From GCA-002282575 sp964606405 (GTDB lineage: Bacteria; Pseudomonadota; Gammaproteobacteria; Thiomicrospirales; Thiomicrospiraceae), in contig CAZSGH010000004.1 of assembly GCA_964606405.1 (NCBI GenBank), positions 20,120-84,119 on the forward strand: 64,000 bases of DNA, in the 5' to 3' direction. Made by a program: the position numbers and the translations under genes. Shown piece by piece: positions 34,240-43,772 of this stretch; position 1 is the first letter of the stretch, and every line of letters begins with the position of its first letter. The notes beneath the pieces are model-generated. The model did no database searches. It saw only the letters and a program-made list of their open reading frames with translations, and was not told the DNA's origin.

Positions 34240-36053
34240 TGTGTAGGGCTCGTTTTGCTCAACCATTTATCAGCAACTAAGGCTGCGAGGGGCGCAGCGG
34301 TTTCGCCACCATGTCCACCATTTTCAATCAGCACAGCAATAGCAATTTTGGGATCGGTAACGGGCGAAAAGCCAATAAACAGCGCGTGATCGAGTTGATC
34401 TTCGCTGAAATTGTTTGCATTGTATTTGCTGTCTTTCGCAAAGCCAACAACTTGTGCGGTTCCTGTTTTGCCAGCCATAGTGTTGCGAGCCAATGGTGTT
34501 GCTCGGCGACCTGTGCCTGTCGGTGCTGTCATAACATGGCTCATAGCATCAACGACTGCTTTCCAGTTGCTCATTTTCATGCTCACGTTGGCAAGCGAAA
34601 AATCTTCTTCTGTGTGTACCAAATGTGGGCGATAACGCTTGCCTTGCATAGATAATGTTGCTGTCGCTGAAGCGAGCTGTAGTGGTGTGGTGAGCAAATA
34701 TCCCTGTCCAATACCGACAATAATGGTTTCGCCTGGATACCAAGGTTTGCTGTGTACGCGACGCTTCCAAGCCGGATTTGGGCGGACACCGATTGATTCT
34801 GAGTAAAGGTCAATTCCTGTCTTTTCGCCAATACCAAAGGGTGCTAATCCAGCATCAATACGATTGATGGTCATATCAAGAGCAAGCTCGTAAAAGAAAA
34901 CGTCGCACGATTGTGTGATGGCTAAGTCGAGATCAACCGTACCATGTCCTTCTTTTTTCCAATCTCGGTAGACCATGCCTTTGTACTCAAATGAGGGGCC
35001 TGCGTACTTTTTTGTCGTTGGTGTAATTAATCCAGACTCTAAACCAATGAGTCCCATAAACGGTTTTATGGTTGAACCGGGTGGGTATTTGCTTTGGATA
35101 GCGCGATTAAATAAAGGTTTTTTAGGGTCGTTAATCAGTTGTTGATAGGTATCATTGTCCATGCGTGCAATAAAGGCGTTCGGATCAAATGTAGGGGTAG
35201 AAGCCAGTGTTAACACATCTCCGTTGCGCGGATCGATAGCAACAATTGCGCCTTTACGATCTCCTAATAGGTCTTCAGCGAAGGTTTGTAGTTCTAAGTC
35301 GATGGACAGAATTAAGTCTTTGCCCGATTCGGGCGCAATACGATCTAACTCGCGAACAGGTCGACCTTGAGCATCAACTTCAACATAGCGTAATCCTGTT
35401 TGTCCATGTAAAGATGCCTCATAGCTTTGCTCGATGCCACTGCGTCCAACAAACTCAGTGTTGCGATAGTTTTCGACATCTAATGAACGTAAATCTTCGA
35501 CAGTGATTCGTCCCACATAACCAACAGCATGTGATGCGCGCTGACCTTGTGGATAGATGCGTTGTGCAACAGCATTGACCACAAAGCCAGGATAGCGCCA
35601 AGAGTCGATGGAAAAGCGAGCGGCTTCTTCTTCTGTTATGCGTGCTAAAGTAAAGGGGAGGTGACGATTCATTCGTCGCCATTGTTGTTGCAGTCTTGTA
35701 TTAACGCGATCATCAAGACTCGGTAATGTGTGTCCGAACTCTTGCAGTTTATTGAGTACCGCTTGTAATGATCGTGGACGAGGCAACTCGTCTCGATGTA
35801 ATTCTAGGGTATAAACGGTTTGGTTGTCGGCAAGAACTAGCCCATTTCTATCCAAAATTCGTCCACGAATGGGGGCAATAGGCTCAACGCGGATACGATT
35901 GCCGTCTGCTAATTCTTGATATTTTTCGTGGTGTGTAATTTGCAACCAAGCCATTCGTAGCATGAGTGCAACAAACAGAAGCAACACAAAGCCGAATGCG
36001 ACAATCAAACGACGTCGAACTTGGTTTCTGTCCTGATGTTGTGTTCTGATCAT
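34236..36053 (-). CDS. mrdA: penicillin-binding protein 2
   Basis: A 605-residue transpeptidase with one N-terminal transmembrane helix (LIVAFGFVLLLFVALML), a pedestal domain (RGRILDRNGLVLADN) and a transpeptidase domain with PPGSTIKP (active serine), SCD (TQSCDVFFY) and KTG (MAGKTGTAQ). It crosslinks new wall material for lateral growth. The ATG at 36053 lies 5 nt after the mreD stop and is preferred to an upstream start inside mreD. Confidence 0.95.
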   Translation of the reverse strand: MIRTQHQDRNQVRRRLIVAFGFVLLLFVALMLRMAWLQITHHEKYQELADGNRIRVEPIAPIRGRILDRNGLVLADNQTVYTLELHRDELPRPRSLQAVLNKLQEFGHTLPSLDDRVNTRLQQQWRRMNRHLPFTLARITEEEAARFSIDSWRYPGFVVNAVAQRIYPQGQRASHAVGYVGRITVEDLRSLDVENYRNTEFVGRSGIEQSYEASLHGQTGLRYVEVDAQGRPVRELDRIAPESGKDLILSIDLELQTFAEDLLGDRKGAIVAIDPRNGDVLTLASTPTFDPNAFIARMDNDTYQQLINDPKKPLFNRAIQSKYPPGSTIKPFMGLIGLESGLITPTTKKYAGPSFEYKGMVYRDWKKEGHGTVDLDLAITQSCDVFFYELALDMTINRIDAGLAPFGIGEKTGIDLYSESIGVRPNPAWKRRVHSKPWYPGETIIVGIGQGYLLTTPLQLASATATLSMQGKRYRPHLVHTEEDFSLANVSMKMSNWKAVVDAMSHVMTAPTGTGRRATPLARNTMAGKTGTAQVVGFAKDSKYNANNFSEDQLDHALFIGFSPVTDPKIAIAVLIENGGHGGETAAPLAALVADKWLSKTSPTQ

Positions 36054-36058
36054 CTTTC

Positions 36059-36568
36059 TTAACGAATATGAGCATTTCTGCGTAAGGTTCGCAGTAGGAT
36101 AAAAATAAGCGGCCAAATGAGCGCTGATACGAGTGCTGCGAGCCAAAAGGCGATATTATGCGCTGCCAAATGGTTCGCGGGCGTGATTAGCCATACCAAG
36201 AGCTGGTGCACGAGCATCCATCCTCCCATAAATAGTGCCATTTGTAGCAGTGTTTTATTGCGTAATTGCAACCTGACGTGAAGCAATGGATAAACCATCA
36301 GGCAATAGATTAACGCGTAGGTTCCCATGCCAGTGTGGTATAAAACATCGTGCAGTAGCCCGAAAAAGAAAGCAGTGATTAAAAAATTGCTATTAGCAAG
36401 CGCCATAACCCAATAGAGTAGAATCAGCGGCGTGACGTCGGGTACAACAACCCCCCAACTGCTTGGCCAACTGATACTATCAAGCAATACACCAAATAAT
36501 AAGGTCGCAAAAACCAGCCAGCGGTTATGCGATTGATGCTGTTTAACAAAACCTTTTATACGATTCAT
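36059..36568 (-). CDS. mreD: rod shape-determining protein MreD
   Basis: A 169-residue integral membrane protein with five to six predicted helices, family-typical in length and in the order mreB-mreC-mreD-mrdA-rodA. PFFFGLLHDVLYHTGMG-like sequence (here AFFFGLLHDVLYHTGMG) is characteristic. Its start overlaps the mreC stop by 4 nt. Confidence 0.93.
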   Translation of the reverse strand: MNRIKGFVKQHQSHNRWLVFATLLFGVLLDSISWPSSWGVVVPDVTPLILLYWVMALANSNFLITAFFFGLLHDVLYHTGMGTYALIYCLMVYPLLHVRLQLRNKTLLQMALFMGGWMLVHQLLVWLITPANHLAAHNIAFWLAALVSALIWPLIFILLRTLRRNAHIR

Positions 36569-37416
36569 GGCGTTGTCGTCTCGTTAGTCTTCGGCTTGTT
36601 CATCAGTAGCAGCACTTCTCGACTGCTGCCAATTTTGGCGATAGGTTGTGCTGAAACCTGCCAAAAAACAGAGCCAGCTTGGCTTTTGACGCTGACCACT
36701 TCTGCAACTGGAATGCCACTGGGATATCGACCGTCTAAACCAGATGTTTCTAATACATCCCCCTCACGAATATTAGACGATGTCGGCAAAAATTTAAGAT
36801 TCAGCTCAGTGTTGCCATCGCCTTGTACAATGCCTCTTGCACCCGTTCGCACGACCCTTACAGGCACTTGCATGGCAAGATCACTGACCAGCAGCACGTC
36901 GCTTTCTGTCAAGTTGGCACTTAAGACTTGACCCATTAAGCCATTAGCATCCATAACTGGCAGGCTCGTTACAATGCCATCTTTTGTTCCCTTATTGATC
37001 CTGACGATTTGACGGAAGGGATCAGGGCTGTGATCGACCACAATACCAACCAATAGCTTTCCCTGATTAATACGAGAAGCAACGCCCAATAGCATGCGAA
37101 GTCGATCATTTTCTTGGTTGATGTGTTCGCTCGCCTGTAGTTGTTGGCTGAGTAGTAATACTTGTAGACGCAGTCGATCCGCTTCGGCAATTAATGTTGC
37201 ACGATCAGTCAGCGCATGGTTGCTCTGCCCAATCCAGCTTTCGGGTAACCGAGCCAGCCATTCTAAGGGTTGGATGAGTGTCGACAAAATCATGCGCGCT
37301 TGCATCATGGCTTGAGTCTGCTCATCAACGACCATTAAAATTAAGGACAGAGCGCATGCAGCAATAAATTGCCAGTGATCATGACCAGCTAAATTGCGTG
37401 CTTGATGGGTTGACAC
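36565..37416 (-). CDS. mreC: rod shape-determining protein MreC
   Basis: A 283-residue bitopic protein. A hydrophobic segment near residues 15-30 is followed by a coiled coil (about 65-105, ending RLRMLLGV) and the periplasmic beta domain (VGIVVDHSPDPFRQIVRINKG, SDLAMQVPVRVVRTGARG). It activates the RodA-PBP2 synthase. Confidence 0.95.
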   Translation of the reverse strand: MSTHQARNLAGHDHWQFIAACALSLILMVVDEQTQAMMQARMILSTLIQPLEWLARLPESWIGQSNHALTDRATLIAEADRLRLQVLLLSQQLQASEHINQENDRLRMLLGVASRINQGKLLVGIVVDHSPDPFRQIVRINKGTKDGIVTSLPVMDANGLMGQVLSANLTESDVLLVSDLAMQVPVRVVRTGARGIVQGDGNTELNLKFLPTSSNIREGDVLETSGLDGRYPSGIPVAEVVSVKSQAGSVFWQVSAQPIAKIGSSREVLLLMNKPKTNETTTP

Positions 37417-37426
37417 CTTAATCTAC

Positions 37427-38467
37427 TTATTCGTGCGTAAAGACTTCCATGCCTTGTTCGTCCATCAGTTCTAAGGCACGGCCACCGCCACGAGCAACAC
37501 AAGTGAGTGGCTCATCGGCAACCACGCAAGGAATGCCTGTTTCTTCGGCGATTAAACGATTTAAGTTGTTGAGTAACGCGCCACCACCTGTGAGCACAAT
37601 ACCGCGTTCTGCAATATCCGCCCCTAACTCTGGCGGGGTACGTTCCAATGCCGTACGCACAGCACCCACAATGGCTTGTAGAGGTTGTTGCAAGGCTTCT
37701 AGTACTTCGCTAGAAGATATTGTGAAACTGCGAGGAACCCCTTCAGCTAAGTTGCGACCACGTACTTCGACAACTTTAGGGTCTAATTCTGGGTAAGCAG
37801 TTCCGACTTCCATTTTGATGCGCTCAGCCGTAGCGTCACCAATGAGCATGCCGTAGGTTTTGCGCACATAGGCAATAATTGCCTCATCAAACTTGTCACC
37901 ACCGACTTTAACCGAGTCAGAATAGACAATACCATTCAACGACAAAGTCGCCACTTCCGTTGTTCCGCCACCAATATCAACGACCATTGAACCTGATGCG
38001 TCTGATACTGGCAAGCCCGCACCAATAGCCGCAGCCATTGGCTCTTCGATTAAGTAAACTTCACGAGCGCCAGCGCCAGAAGCTGACTCACGAATTGCGC
38101 GACGCTCAACTTGAGTTGATCCACAAGGCACGCAGACTAATACGCGAGGGCTAGGGCGGAAAAAGCGAGACGGGTGCACTTTACGAATAAAATGCTGTAG
38201 CATTTTTTCTGTAACCATAAAATCTGCAATGACACCATCTTTTAACGGACGGATGGCTGCAATATTACCTGGTGTACGACCTAGCATACGCTTGGCATCG
38301 GTACCAACAGCAACGATTTGACGATTGCCAGCGCCATTATCTCGAATGGCAACAACCGAAGGCTCATCTAGAATAATGCCGCGACCTTTAACATAAATGA
38401 GGGTGTTTGCTGTACCCAAATCAATCGACAGATCATTCGAAAAAAGACCTCGTAAACGTCCAAACAT
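37427..38467 (-). CDS. mreB: rod shape-determining actin homologue MreB
   Basis: A 346-residue cytoplasmic actin-like ATPase: LFSNDLSIDLGTANTLIY (phosphate 1), MVVDIGGGTTEVATLSL (phosphate 2) and GIVLTGGGALLNNL (adenosine motif). It organises lateral wall synthesis. It is the first gene of the mre operon and divergent from gatC. Confidence 0.97.
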   Translation of the reverse strand: MFGRLRGLFSNDLSIDLGTANTLIYVKGRGIILDEPSVVAIRDNGAGNRQIVAVGTDAKRMLGRTPGNIAAIRPLKDGVIADFMVTEKMLQHFIRKVHPSRFFRPSPRVLVCVPCGSTQVERRAIRESASGAGAREVYLIEEPMAAAIGAGLPVSDASGSMVVDIGGGTTEVATLSLNGIVYSDSVKVGGDKFDEAIIAYVRKTYGMLIGDATAERIKMEVGTAYPELDPKVVEVRGRNLAEGVPRSFTISSSEVLEALQQPLQAIVGAVRTALERTPPELGADIAERGIVLTGGGALLNNLNRLIAEETGIPCVVADEPLTCVARGGGRALELMDEQGMEVFTHE

Positions 38468-38519
38468 GGTGTAATCCTTATCGCGGGGTTTTGTATAATG
38501 CGCTATTATATTAAGTTAT

Positions 38520-38667
38520 AGGAACCTCTAAAAACCGCGCTGCGCTTGTTTTTAGACTTTCCAAATTTGTTTTTAGCTGAAGGAAGGGTAGTAATCAATG
38601 GGTTACATGCTGTTTTATGCCTTACCCTTCCTCCAGACCTCCTACCCATCTGGGTTCTAGAGGCACA
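38520..38667 (-). repeat. dispersed ~150-bp intergenic repeat, copy between mreB and gatC
   Basis: A near-complete copy: GGAACCTCTAAAAACC at the left with the terminal hairpin, an internal inverted pair (GAAGGAAGGGTA with TACCCTTCCTCC), and CCCATCTGGGTTCTAGAGGCAC at the right. It lies in the divergent promoter region of mreB and gatC, so both promoters must flank or lie within it. Confidence 0.85.
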
Positions 38668-38734
38668 ATCATAATGCAGATTCGGTTTTATCCCGAGTGC
38701 AAATTTGACTATTTTACAGGAAAAGGAAGCGAAA

Positions 38735-39019
38735 GTGTCCGATCAAATTGATGTTCATAAAGTCGCTCGTTTGGGTGCGTTGGCAATAGGTGCCGATGAA
38801 GTGGTCGCCGTAGGTCAGAAACTGAATGCGATTGTCGGTTTATTTGACCAATTGGCAGCGATTAACACCGAGGGTGTTGAGCCGATGGCGCATCCCCTAG
38901 ATCAAGTTCAGCGTTTACGTGATGATGTGGTGATTGAAAAAGACATTCATCAATATGTGCAACAAATTGCACCACGCGTTGAAGCAGGTCTTTATTTGGT
39001 GCCGAAGGTCATTGAATAA
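38735..39019 (+). CDS. gatC: Asp/Glu-tRNA amidotransferase subunit C
   Basis: A 94-residue small subunit starting at GTG 38735 (VSDQIDVHKVARLGALAI), with AGGAAG seven bases upstream. GVEPMAHPLDQVQRLRDD is the family signature. GatC stabilises GatA and, with GatB, converts Asp-tRNA-Asn and/or Glu-tRNA-Gln to the amide forms. A TTG at 38705 would give a longer, less likely product. Confidence 0.94.
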   Translation: MSDQIDVHKVARLGALAIGADEVVAVGQKLNAIVGLFDQLAAINTEGVEPMAHPLDQVQRLRDDVVIEKDIHQYVQQIAPRVEAGLYLVPKVIE

Positions 39020-39024
39020 GATTC

Positions 39025-39090
39025 GTCATTCCCGTGAAAGCGGGAATCTATGTCACCGATTTTATGGATTCCCGCCTACGCGGGAATGAC
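39025..39090. repeat. paired dRS3-like palindromes between gatC and gatA
   Basis: Two 20-bp units with the pattern ATTCCC-N8-GGGAAT occur at 39028-39047 and 39068-39087. They face each other so that the whole 66-bp block is itself an inverted repeat (GTCATTCCCG...CGGGAATGAC). The pattern equals the neisserial dRS3 consensus and related repeats in other proteobacteria. Confidence 0.8.
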
Positions 39091-39119
39091 AAGTGGTTGC
39101 GAAAAAGTAAGGTTTAATT

Positions 39120-40580
39120 ATGAATTTTCATCAGATGTCGATGGTGCAACTTGCTGCTAAATTGCAAGACAAGTCTGTTTCGAGTGTCGAGCTGACACAG
39201 TATTTTAGTGACCGTATGGCAAAGTACGACGGTCAAATCAATGGCTATATTACGCAAACCCCCGAGTTGGCAATGGCGCAAGCACAAGCCGCTGATGCGC
39301 GTCGTGCTGCTGGCGAAACAGGCTTATTGTTGGGGATGCCGTTAGCGCATAAAGATATTTTCTGTACACAGGACATTATTACCACCTGTGCTTCAAAAAT
39401 GTTGGCAAACTTCAAAGCGCCTTACAATGCAACGGTCGTTGAAAAACTCAATGCCGCAGGTATGGTGACCTTGGGTAAAACCAATATGGACGAATTCGCG
39501 ATGGGTTCGACCACCGAAAACAGTGCCTTTGGTGTGACGCGTAACCCGTGGGATACGACAGCGGTTCCGGGTGGTTCATCGGGTGGTGCTGCTGCTGTGT
39601 TGGCGGCTGGTCTTGCACCGATTGCCACAGGCACAGATACGGGTGGTTCGATTCGTCAACCCGCCGCTTTTTGTGGCGTTACAGGTATTAAGCCGACCTA
39701 CGGTAGTGTGTCGCGCTATGGCATGATCGCTTATGCTTCTAGTCTCGATCAAGGCGGCCCGATGGGTAAAACAGCTGAAGATTGTGCGCATTTATTGGCA
39801 GCGATGGCAGGGTTCGATGAGCGTGACTCGACCAGTGCAGAAGGTGATCGTCCTGATTATGTGGGCAGTTTAAATGCGCCGTTGACAGGGTTGAAAGTGG
39901 GCTTGCCGAAAGAGTATTTTGGCGAAGGCTTATCTGACGAAGTCCGCGCGGCTACCTTAGCCACTGCTGCCGAATTGGAAAAATTGGGCGCGACTTTGGT
40001 CGATGTATCATTGCCGAACACGGCACATGCTGTGCCTGCTTATTACGTTATTGCACCTGCAGAAGCCAGCTCAAACCTATCGCGTTACGATGGTGTTCGC
40101 TTTGGTCACCGTTGCGATAACCCGAAAGACTTAAACGATTTGTACACGCGTTCACGCGCTGAAGGTCTTGGTGCCGAAGTGAAGCGTCGTATCATGGTTG
40201 GGGCTTATGTGTTGTCGGCAGGTTACTACGATGCCTACTATTTGAAAGCACAACGCGTGCGTCGTTTGATCAAAGAAGACTTTATGCAAGCCTTTGAATC
40301 GTGTGATGTGATTTTAGGACCGGTTGCGCCAACCCCAGCATGGAAGCTGGGCGAAAAAACCAGTGATCCGACAGCCATGTATTTGGCCGATATTTACACC
40401 ATTCCCGTCAACCTAGCTGGTTTGCCAGCGATTGCTATGCCAGCAGGTTTTGCTGGTGCTTTGCCGATTGGGGTTCAGTTGATTGGTAACTACTTTAGCG
40501 AGCCGCGCTTGCTGAACGTAGCACATCAATTCCAGCAAGTGACCAATCATCATCAAGCATTCCCGACGAACTGGGCATAA
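39120..40580 (+). CDS. gatA: Asp/Glu-tRNA amidotransferase subunit A
   Basis: A 486-residue amidase that releases ammonia from glutamine for GatB. The amidase-signature triad Lys-cisSer-Ser is visible in LAHKDIFC, PGGSSGGAAA and DTGGSIRQPAAFCG. It is followed 11 nt later by gatB. Confidence 0.97.
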   Translation: MNFHQMSMVQLAAKLQDKSVSSVELTQYFSDRMAKYDGQINGYITQTPELAMAQAQAADARRAAGETGLLLGMPLAHKDIFCTQDIITTCASKMLANFKAPYNATVVEKLNAAGMVTLGKTNMDEFAMGSTTENSAFGVTRNPWDTTAVPGGSSGGAAAVLAAGLAPIATGTDTGGSIRQPAAFCGVTGIKPTYGSVSRYGMIAYASSLDQGGPMGKTAEDCAHLLAAMAGFDERDSTSAEGDRPDYVGSLNAPLTGLKVGLPKEYFGEGLSDEVRAATLATAAELEKLGATLVDVSLPNTAHAVPAYYVIAPAEASSNLSRYDGVRFGHRCDNPKDLNDLYTRSRAEGLGAEVKRRIMVGAYVLSAGYYDAYYLKAQRVRRLIKEDFMQAFESCDVILGPVAPTPAWKLGEKTSDPTAMYLADIYTIPVNLAGLPAIAMPAGFAGALPIGVQLIGNYFSEPRLLNVAHQFQQVTNHHQAFPTNWA

Positions 40581-40591
40581 GGAGCATTACT

Positions 40592-42028
40592 ATGACATGG
40601 GAAACCGTTATCGGTCTTGAAGTTCATGCCCAATTGGCAACCAAGACAAAAATCTTTTCGGGTGCATCGACCGCCTTTGGTGCGATGCCCAACACACAAG
40701 CCTGTTTGGTCGATTTAGGGATGCCTGGGGTGTTGCCTGTGCTGAACAAAGGCGTTGTCGATATGGCGATTCGCTTTGGCTTAGCTGTCGGCTCGACGGT
40801 CGCTGAAAAGTCTGTTTTCGCGCGTAAAAACTATTTCTATCCCGATTTGCCAAAAGGTTACCAAATTTCGCAATTTGAATTGCCCGTTGTGATTGGTGGT
40901 CAGATTCATATCGAATTGGATGGTGGTGTTAAGAAGACGATTAACCTCACACGTGCGCATTTGGAAGAAGATGCGGGTAAGTCTTTGCACGAAGACTTTG
41001 AAGGCGCGTCGGGTATCGACTTAAACCGTGCTGGCACACCGTTGCTCGAAATCGTGTCAGAGCCAGAGATGCGCTCGCCAGCGGAGGCGGTGGCTTATGC
41101 GAAAAAATTGCATGAATTGGTGCAATACTTAGGTATTTGTGACGGTAACATGCAAGAAGGCTCGTTCCGTGTGGACGCCAATATTTCTGTTCGCAAAGTC
41201 GGCGCAGAATTGGGGACACGTGCAGAAATTAAAAACGTTAACTCGTTTAAGTTTTTAGAACGTGCCATTATGTTCGAAGTTGAACGTCAAATCGACATCA
41301 TCGAAGCGGGCGGAAAAGTGGTACAAGAAACCCGCTTGTACGACGCCGCTAAAGACGAAACACGCTCGATGCGCAGCAAAGAAGAAGCAATGGATTACCG
41401 TTACTTCCCAGATCCTGACTTGTTGCCACTGATCATCACACCAGCGATGATTGAAAAAGTTAGAGGCGATATGCCAGAGTTGCCTGATGCGAAACGCATT
41501 CGCTTCATTGAACAGTATAAACTGAGCGATTATGATGCGATGGTGTTAACAGGTTCGCGTGACATTGCCGATTATTATGAAGCTGTGGTTGCGGCGACGG
41601 GTGCGAAAGATCCCAAAATCGCAGCTAACTGGGTGATGGGTGAGCTTAACGCGCGCTTGAACAACGACAACCTCGATGTATCAGAATCACCTGTTGATGC
41701 CAACCGTATGGCAGGCTTGGTGGCACGTATTTTAGATAACACCATTTCTGGCAAAATTGCCAAGGATGTGTTTGAAATCATGTGGACAAGCACCGATAGC
41801 GCCGATGCCATCATCGAAGCGAAAGGCTTAAAACAAATCACCGATGTCGGCGCGATTGCTGCCATGGTGCGTGGTGTTATCGATCAGTTCCCCGAACAAC
41901 TCGCGGAATACAAAGGTGGTCGAGACAAGCTGTTCGGCTTCTTTGTCGGAGAGGTGATGAAAGCCACCAAAGGCAAAGCCAACCCCGGACAAGTCAATCA
42001 AATCTTGAAAGACGAGTTAGCTAAGTAA
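40592..42028 (+). CDS. gatB: Asp/Glu-tRNA amidotransferase subunit B
   Basis: A 478-residue kinase/transamidase subunit starting MTWETVIGLEVHAQL. It has the conserved DLPKGYQISQFE and NVNSFKFLERA segments and a C-terminal YqeY-like tRNA-binding domain. AAGGAG precedes the start, and a strong terminator follows. Confidence 0.97.
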   Translation: MTWETVIGLEVHAQLATKTKIFSGASTAFGAMPNTQACLVDLGMPGVLPVLNKGVVDMAIRFGLAVGSTVAEKSVFARKNYFYPDLPKGYQISQFELPVVIGGQIHIELDGGVKKTINLTRAHLEEDAGKSLHEDFEGASGIDLNRAGTPLLEIVSEPEMRSPAEAVAYAKKLHELVQYLGICDGNMQEGSFRVDANISVRKVGAELGTRAEIKNVNSFKFLERAIMFEVERQIDIIEAGGKVVQETRLYDAAKDETRSMRSKEEAMDYRYFPDPDLLPLIITPAMIEKVRGDMPELPDAKRIRFIEQYKLSDYDAMVLTGSRDIADYYEAVVAATGAKDPKIAANWVMGELNARLNNDNLDVSESPVDANRMAGLVARILDNTISGKIAKDVFEIMWTSTDSADAIIEAKGLKQITDVGAIAAMVRGVIDQFPEQLAEYKGGRDKLFGFFVGEVMKATKGKANPGQVNQILKDELAK

Positions 42029-42041
42029 TGGTGTAGTAAAT

Positions 42042-42070
42042 AAAAACCCGCGAAATTCGCGGGTTTTTTT
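42042..42070 (+). terminator. terminator after gatB
   Basis: AAAAACCCGCGAA and TTCGCGGGTTTTT pair perfectly with a minimal loop and run into a T-tract. Confidence 0.9.
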
Positions 42071-42094
42071 ACGTCACTATCTGTTTAAGTATTT

Positions 42095-42241
42095 GGGCAC
42101 CTAAAAACCCAATGGGTAGGAGGTCTGGAGGAAGGGGTTACTGAGAATAGCATGAAACGCATTGATTAAACCCCTTCCTTCAGCTAAAAAACAAACTTGG
42201 GAAGTCTAAAAACCAGCGAAGCGAGGTTTTTAGATGTGCCC
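42095..42241 (+). repeat. dispersed ~150-bp intergenic repeat, best-preserved copy
   Basis: 147 bp from GGGCACCTAAAAACC to GGTTTTTAGATGTGCCC, so the two ends are inverted repeats. Inside, GGAGGAAGGGGTTA pairs with TAAACCCCTTCCTTC, and CTAAAAACCAGCGAAGCGAGGTTTTTAG forms a terminal hairpin. No coding capacity. Confidence 0.9.
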
Positions 42242-42329
42242 TATTCGTATAAAGCGGTATGCGTTGCAGTGTTTGCTGTATACTAGCACTAAAATTTACC
42301 ACTAAAACAGAGTGTTGAAAGGGGGTGCC

Positions 42330-43556
42330 ATGCTTTACCATCTTAATTTGCGTGAAGTGACTTATGCTTTATCTGAAGCCTTAGATTATGTTGGGGTTGA
42401 CGATACCATGCATGGAAAGCGCGTGGCGTTCATGGCTGCTGAGGTCGCGAAACAGCTTCAATGGTCACCAGATCGTATTGATGCCATTATTATGGCGGGG
42501 ATGTTGCACGATTGTGGTGTATCTTCTACCGACGTTCATTCTCATTTGGTAAATGAATTAGACTGGGGTAATTCACAAGCGCATTGCGTGCGTGGCGCAA
42601 TGCTATTGCATAAAACGAAACTATATCAGCCATTTGAGCATGTTATTCGTTACCATCATACACATTGGGATCACTTTCCTGAAACGGTATTAGAGCAAGA
42701 TAAAGATGCTGCTAATCTGATTTATTTGGTAGATCGCTTGGATGCTTTGCGTGCTCAATTTGGTGATCAATCTAATCAGCAACGTCAACAAATTCTACAA
42801 ACGTTAACGAGACATTCTGGCTCTATGTTTTGTCCTGTATTTGTGCAGGCCTTGTGTGAATTAGGAGAGGTCGATTATTTTTGGTTCACCTTAGAGTCAG
42901 AGCCATTATCTTACTATTTAGCAGAATGGATTGCGCTTGGGCAAGAAGAAGATTTTTCTTATCAACTGCTAAAAAATATCGCCATTATGTTTGCACATAT
43001 TGTCGATGCGAAGAGTGAGTTTACCAGTGAGCATACCTATGGCGTTGCATCATTAGCGAGATTTATTGCCGAACTTTATGGGCTTGATGAAGAAGGACAA
43101 AATAAAGTTGAGTTGGCGGCTTTCTTTCATGATCTTGGCAAGCTTAGAGTATCTGATTCGATTTTACAAAAAAATGGTCCGCTGACTGAAAAAGAACGCT
43201 TTCAGATGAATCGACATGGTTTTGATTCGAGTATTATTTTACGAAAAATAAAAGGGTTTCAAGAGATTGCAAGAATTGCGTCATTACACCACGAAACGCT
43301 AGATGGGAAAGGCTATCCCTATCACCTTACGGAAAAAGATATTCCGATGGAGGCAAGAATGGTGACAACGGCAGATGTTTTTCAAGCTCTCGTTCAGACG
43401 CGCCCTTATCGTTCGGGCTTAAGTGCCGAAGATGCATTGGCAATCATACATAAAATGACAGAAGAGCATAAGTTGGATAATAGGTTAGTGCAATTGCTAC
43501 GTGACAATTTGCCTGAGGCTTATGTTCGGGCAACGAACCCTGAAGCTGTTGCTTAA
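42330..43556 (+). CDS. tandem-HD phosphohydrolase with HD-GYP domain
   Basis: A 408-residue cytoplasmic protein with two HD domains. The N-terminal one keeps H60-D61 (GMLHDCGV) and YHHTHWDHFP but lacks a GYP motif. The C-terminal one is canonical: H267-D268 (FFHDLGKL), HHETLDGKGYP (G328-Y329-P330) and TTADVFQAL. HD-GYP domains degrade cyclic di-GMP, so this is a likely c-di-GMP phosphodiesterase. The ATG at 42330 follows AAAGGGGG and is preferred to the TTG at 42312. It is a single gene between two repeat copies; the PilZ protein elsewhere in the window would be a possible effector in the same signalling network. Confidence 0.88.
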   Translation: MLYHLNLREVTYALSEALDYVGVDDTMHGKRVAFMAAEVAKQLQWSPDRIDAIIMAGMLHDCGVSSTDVHSHLVNELDWGNSQAHCVRGAMLLHKTKLYQPFEHVIRYHHTHWDHFPETVLEQDKDAANLIYLVDRLDALRAQFGDQSNQQRQQILQTLTRHSGSMFCPVFVQALCELGEVDYFWFTLESEPLSYYLAEWIALGQEEDFSYQLLKNIAIMFAHIVDAKSEFTSEHTYGVASLARFIAELYGLDEEGQNKVELAAFFHDLGKLRVSDSILQKNGPLTEKERFQMNRHGFDSSIILRKIKGFQEIARIASLHHETLDGKGYPYHLTEKDIPMEARMVTTADVFQALVQTRPYRSGLSAEDALAIIHKMTEEHKLDNRLVQLLRDNLPEAYVRATNPEAVA

Positions 43557-43572
43557 TACGTAACTTAGCGTT

Positions 43573-43602
43573 AAAAACCCCGCGAATAGCGCGGGGTTTT
43601 TA
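43573..43602 (+). terminator. terminator after the HD-GYP gene
   Basis: AAAAACCCCGCG and CGCGGGGTTTTT pair around AATAG, followed by Ts. Confidence 0.9.
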
Positions 43603-43614
43603 TATTAAGCTAGA

Positions 43615-43762
43615 AGGCACCCCTAATAACCCAATGGGTAGGAGGTCTGGAGGAAGGGGGCGCAAAAAAACAACATGTAACACATGATTAAGCCCCTTTC
43701 TTCAGCAAAAAACAAACTTGGAAAATCTAAAAACGCGCAAAGCGAGGTTTTTAGAGATTCCC
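43615..43762 (+). repeat. dispersed ~150-bp intergenic repeat
   Basis: 148 bp, starting AAGGCACCCCTAATAACCC and ending GAGGTTTTTAGAGATTCCC, with the same body as the copy at 42095. It lies between two convergent genes. Confidence 0.88.
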
Positions 43763-43772
43763 TAGGGTGTTT

